A stretch of DNA of 7,821 bases. It comes from Desulfobacterales bacterium (GTDB lineage Bacteria > Desulfobacterota > Desulfobacteria > Desulfobacterales > JAFDCJ01). The position numbers were made by a program, and so were the translations under genes. The notes under the pieces were generated by a model that was given only the letters and a program-made list of their open reading frames with translations, ran no database searches and was not told where the DNA came from. Positions 5,281-7,821 of the stretch are shown one piece after another. Position 1 is the stretch's first letter, and each line of letters begins with the position of its first letter. The DNA lies in contig JAOZSC010000105.1 of the NCBI GenBank assembly GCA_029939875.1, positions 1 through 7,821 on the forward strand, written 5' to 3'.

Positions 5281-6944
5281 TGGGCTCCTTTCCCCTGGAG
5301 CAGTGATTCCGGGTGGCGCTCCAGGTAATCCAGCAACAACCGCAGCGAACGCGCCGCGGCGGAAATTTCATCCAGTGCCGATTTCATTTTGACCGGCAGC
5401 GCAGACTCGGTGCCGAGTGTTTTTTCGGCCGCGGCCAGTGAATTTTGGGCCTGCTCAAGCGTGGCGCTGATCTCCGGCGTCACGTTGGTGCGCAGATCGG
5501 AAACCAGCAGCCGGATTTGTTCCAGGGATGCATTCAGGTTGGCAACCGCCTGCAGCAGTTCGGGGGAATCCACCAGTTTGCTGGCGCCGTGAATCGTCTG
5601 CTGCAGATCGGCACCGATCTGCTCCAGGGGCAGCTTGTCCAGTTTGGCCACAAAGCGAGTAATGTTGTCCGTAATCTGTTCCAGGGACGCCGGGACTGTG
5701 GGAAGCTCGGGATATTTGCCCTGCCAGTCGATTCTGGCCGGCGGTGCTTCCGGATGCATGTCCATGCCCACCAGCAGCTGGCCGGTGATCAGGCTGCCGG
5801 TTTGAAGCTGGGCCCGCAGCCCTTTTGCCACGAGGTAATCCATGATTTTATGGCGTTCGCTGTCTTCCGGGACATCGCCGGTGGCCGAAAGCCGGTCCGG
5901 TTCGATTTCGATTAAAACCGGAATACGAAAGAGCCCCTTTTGATAATCGAATTCCAGGTTGATATCCACCACCTGGCCGATTCGAATCCCCCGTAGTTCC
6001 ACCGGCGCACCGATTTTCAAGCCCCTGACAGAGCCGTCAAAATGCAACTGCCAACGCTGCTTGCGGGCATAGGGTTTTACGCTAATGCTTTCTCGGTCCC
6101 GGTAAAGCTTAAACACCTCGCTTTTATCGGCCGCAGCGGCGGGTTCGGCGCCAGCCGGCAGGTCAAAGGCGATCCCACCGATCATCAATGACACCAGAGA
6201 TTCCGTGTTCACCCGGATCCCCTCGGCATCGGCAACCAGGTTAAAACCACTGGCGTTCCAGAAGCGGGTGTTTTTGCGCACCAGCTTGTGTTGGGGCGCA
6301 TGGATGAACACCTTGATGGTCACGGCCTGACCATTTTCGTCAAGCCGGTAGCTGACCACCTGCCCGACCTTGATGCGACGGTAGTAAACCGGGACCCCGA
6401 TATCCAACGATCCGAGATTCGTTGCCCTGAGAATAAAATGCCTTCCCGGAAGGTCGGTGGTCACCACCGGCGGGATGTCCAGGCCGGTAAAATGAAGCTT
6501 CGGCTCGCCGGGTTTTCCAGGGTCCATGCCGATATAGGCACCCGAAAAAAGCGTGCCGAGCCCGGAGACACTGCCGGCGGCGATTCGGGCGCGAACCACC
6601 CAGAAACGGGTGTTTTGCGAGATAAATTTTTCGGCTTGCTTGGCCATTTCAGCCGTCACGATGACATGGGAAAGATCATCGGCAAGCTTAATGGAGCTGA
6701 TCTTGCCCAGTTCGACATCCTTATACTTGATTTTGGTTTTACCGGCTTCAAGCCCTTCGGCGGATTTAAAAACGATGGTCACCGTGGGGCCTTTTTCAGA
6801 GATGGCCTTGTAAACCAGCCAGCCGCCAATTAGGACGGCGACCAGCGGAACCAGCCAGACGATGGAAATCCGCCGTTTGTGTGTCGAAACTTCAGCTTCC
6901 GGAACACTTCCTATATCCGGCATTTGACTGTTGGCATCACTCAT
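5277..6944 (-). CDS. pqiB: PqiB-like protein with three MCE domains
   Basis: This 555-residue envelope protein is close to E. coli PqiB in length (about 546). A short cytoplasmic N-terminus (1-26) leads to one membrane helix (about 27-46). Three MCE/MlaD-type repeats follow at about 54-145, 168-262 and 297-397. Repeat signatures include FKSAEGLEAGKTKIKYKDVELG (59-80), LGSLDIGVPVYYRRIKVGQV (177-196) and RGLKIGAPVELRGIRIGQV (307-325). Residues about 415-545 are mostly helical, with LEQI and AAEKTL runs, matching the C-terminal needle that lines the tube in PqiB. Hexamers of this family span the periplasm as a lipid conduit. Three domains argue for PqiB rather than seven-domain LetB/YebT or single-domain MlaD. 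The start has GGAGGAG seven bases upstream and overlaps the preceding gene by 8 bases. Confidence 0.9.
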   Translation of the reverse strand: MSDANSQMPDIGSVPEAEVSTHKRRISIVWLVPLVAVLIGGWLVYKAISEKGPTVTIVFKSAEGLEAGKTKIKYKDVELGKISSIKLADDLSHVIVTAEMAKQAEKFISQNTRFWVVRARIAAGSVSGLGTLFSGAYIGMDPGKPGEPKLHFTGLDIPPVVTTDLPGRHFILRATNLGSLDIGVPVYYRRIKVGQVVSYRLDENGQAVTIKVFIHAPQHKLVRKNTRFWNASGFNLVADAEGIRVNTESLVSLMIGGIAFDLPAGAEPAAAADKSEVFKLYRDRESISVKPYARKQRWQLHFDGSVRGLKIGAPVELRGIRIGQVVDINLEFDYQKGLFRIPVLIEIEPDRLSATGDVPEDSERHKIMDYLVAKGLRAQLQTGSLITGQLLVGMDMHPEAPPARIDWQGKYPELPTVPASLEQITDNITRFVAKLDKLPLEQIGADLQQTIHGASKLVDSPELLQAVANLNASLEQIRLLVSDLRTNVTPEISATLEQAQNSLAAAEKTLGTESALPVKMKSALDEISAAARSLRLLLDYLERHPESLLQGKGAQ

Positions 6945-7569
6945 GGACTGTCTCCTCCCTATCCCAGATCAGCCGGGGGTCAAAACTCATGGCGGCCAAA
7001 ATAGTGGTCACCACCACGGCGCCGAAAAAAAGGGCTCCCGGTCCGGCATGGATGGTGGCCAGGGCCCCCAGATTCACCAGGGCCACCAGGATGGTGACCA
7101 CAAAAATATCCAGCATCGACCAGCGGCCGATGATTTCGATGATACGGTATAACTTTGTGCGGTCTTTCGAGCGCCAGCCGGATTTTCGCTGCACGCTGAT
7201 GAGTAAAAATGCCAGGATCATCAGTTTGACCAGCGGCACGAAAACACTGGCGATAAAAATAATCAGGGCGATGGGCCACATTCCGCTGTGAATAAAGTAG
7301 ATCACGCCGCTCATGATGGTGTCCGACTGGGCCTTGCCCATCGAAATCACGATGGTGATGGGAAGCACGTTGGCGGGAATGTAAAAAATAAGGGCTGCCA
7401 GTACCAGGGCCCAGGTGCGAGCGATGCTGTCAGGTTTGCGCGGATGCAGCCGGGCCCCGCAGCGCGGGCATCGTATGACGGCCGACCACTTTGGTTTTTT
7501 GCACAGCAGATGGCAGCTGTGGCAGCTGATCAGTCCGGCTTTTTGGGCGGTTAAGAAAGCGGAATCCAT
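6937..7569 (-). CDS. pqiA: PqiA-like inner-membrane protein, second PqiA domain with zinc ribbon
   Basis: This 210-residue membrane protein has one PqiA domain. A cytoplasmic zinc-ribbon motif uses Cys16, Cys19, Cys34 and Cys37 (CHSC, then CPRC). About four membrane helices follow, near 51-73, 98-124, 152-171 and 178-195. RWSMLDIF (149-156) and FDPRLIWD (196-203) are PqiA-family signatures. E. coli PqiA is a single protein of about 417 residues with two such domains; here the second domain is its own gene. It probably works with the upstream PqiA gene to feed lipid to PqiB. The start at 7569 was chosen because TGATG overlaps the upstream stop by one base and GGGAG (7578-7582) lies eight bases upstream. 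An ATG at 7584 would add five residues but has no ribosome binding site. Confidence 0.85.
   Translation of the reverse strand: MDSAFLTAQKAGLISCHSCHLLCKKPKWSAVIRCPRCGARLHPRKPDSIARTWALVLAALIFYIPANVLPITIVISMGKAQSDTIMSGVIYFIHSGMWPIALIIFIASVFVPLVKLMILAFLLISVQRKSGWRSKDRTKLYRIIEIIGRWSMLDIFVVTILVALVNLGALATIHAGPGALFFGAVVVTTILAAMSFDPRLIWDREETVHE
6952..6958 (-). promoter_or_regulatory. Ribosome binding site of pqiB
   Basis: GGAGGAG on the minus strand lies seven bases before the pqiB ATG at 6944, within the coding end of the preceding pqiA gene. It is a strong site and fits a subunit made in six copies per complex. Confidence 0.6.
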
Positions 7570-7821
7570 CAATGCGTCTCCCATTTGTGCCAGATCAGGT
7601 GCGCGTCCAGGGAAACCGTCATGGCCGCCATGACGAAAATAAGCGCCAGAAAGGAAAACAGGGCGATGCCGGGTATGACGTGTGCCATTTTGGCAAGCTT
7701 GACAACGGAAACCAGGATGCCCACCATGAAAACTTCCAGCATGCTCCAGGGTTGCAAACTGCGCACAAACCGAAAGACCGGTGGCAGTTTTCGGGGGACC
7801 CGGTTAATTCTGAGCGGCAGA
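7569..7821 (-). CDS. pqiA: PqiA-like inner-membrane protein, first PqiA domain, 5' end outside the window
   Basis: Only the last 83 residues are visible; the frame stays open to the window edge. The segment contains SLQPWSMLEVFMVGILVSVVKLA-like sequence and ends in AHLIWHKWETH. These align in order with RWSMLDIF and FDPRLIWD of the following gene, so both encode the same domain type. Two hydrophobic helices are visible, one from MLEVF through VVKLA and one around IALFSFLALIFVMAAM. A GTG at 7766 lies inside the domain and is not a plausible start. This gene most likely begins beyond 7821, has its own zinc ribbon there, and is the first PqiA half. Its stop shares one base with the next start, suggesting coupled translation. 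Confidence 0.8.
   Translation of the reverse strand, partial: LPLRINRVPRKLPPVFRFVRSLQPWSMLEVFMVGILVSVVKLAKMAHVIPGIALFSFLALIFVMAAMTVSLDAHLIWHKWETH
7578..7582 (-). promoter_or_regulatory. Ribosome binding site of the second pqiA gene
   Basis: GGGAG on the minus strand, inside the 3' end of the preceding gene, is eight bases before ATG 7569. It decides that start over ATG 7584. Confidence 0.5.

Noticed and set aside
6288..6833. 181-codon open frame on the plus strand
   Set aside because: It is antisense to the first two MCE repeats of pqiB, with no domain or signal visible.
6881..7291. 136-codon open frame on the plus strand
   Set aside because: It is antisense to the pqiA/pqiB junction, and its composition is that of a shadow frame.

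Overview
The window carries two convergent transport operons. It looks like ordinary chromosomal DNA of a Gram-negative bacterium. An outer-membrane-type lipoprotein, a PqiB-like periplasm-spanning protein and a periplasmic amino-acid-binding protein all imply a diderm cell. Moderately GC-rich third positions, PqiA split into two single-domain genes, and the style of the proteins would fit a deltaproteobacterium (Desulfobacterota, sulfate-reducer type), but that placement is inference. No mobile element, tRNA, rRNA, CRISPR array or integration scar is visible.

Positions 1-192 are the upstream region of operon 1. It holds a perfect inverted repeat (134-151), an extended -10 promoter candidate (153-161), a strong ribosome binding site (179-185), and a 21-codon small ORF (93-158) with its own good Shine-Dalgarno sequence. 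I see nothing recognisable in positions 1-77.

Positions 193-4549, plus strand, are a complete four-gene polar amino acid ABC importer in the canonical aapJ-aapQ-aapM-aapP order: periplasmic binding protein, two membrane permeases and the ATPase. Every junction has a gap of roughly 60-135 bases, and every gap contains at least one RNA stem-loop. The strongest is a 15-bp hairpin between the binding protein and the first permease. The binding protein delivers amino acids to the AapQ/AapM channel, and two AapP subunits power import.

Positions 4550-4653 separate the 3' ends of the two convergent operons. No convincing intrinsic terminator is visible there.

Positions 4654-7821, minus strand, are a pqi (paraquat-inducible, MCE-family) operon read right to left: a partial PqiA domain protein cut by the window edge, a second PqiA domain protein with a zinc ribbon, a three-MCE-domain PqiB, and the lipoprotein PqiC. 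All the stops and starts overlap (1, 8 and 4 bases), so the genes are probably translationally coupled. In the known E. coli system the inner-membrane PqiA, the periplasm-spanning PqiB tube and the outer-membrane PqiC ring form an envelope lipid-transport conduit.

I do not see a wholly new system. The points most worth a second look are the regulatory region ahead of aapJ, the stem-loop at each aap junction, and the two-gene PqiA.
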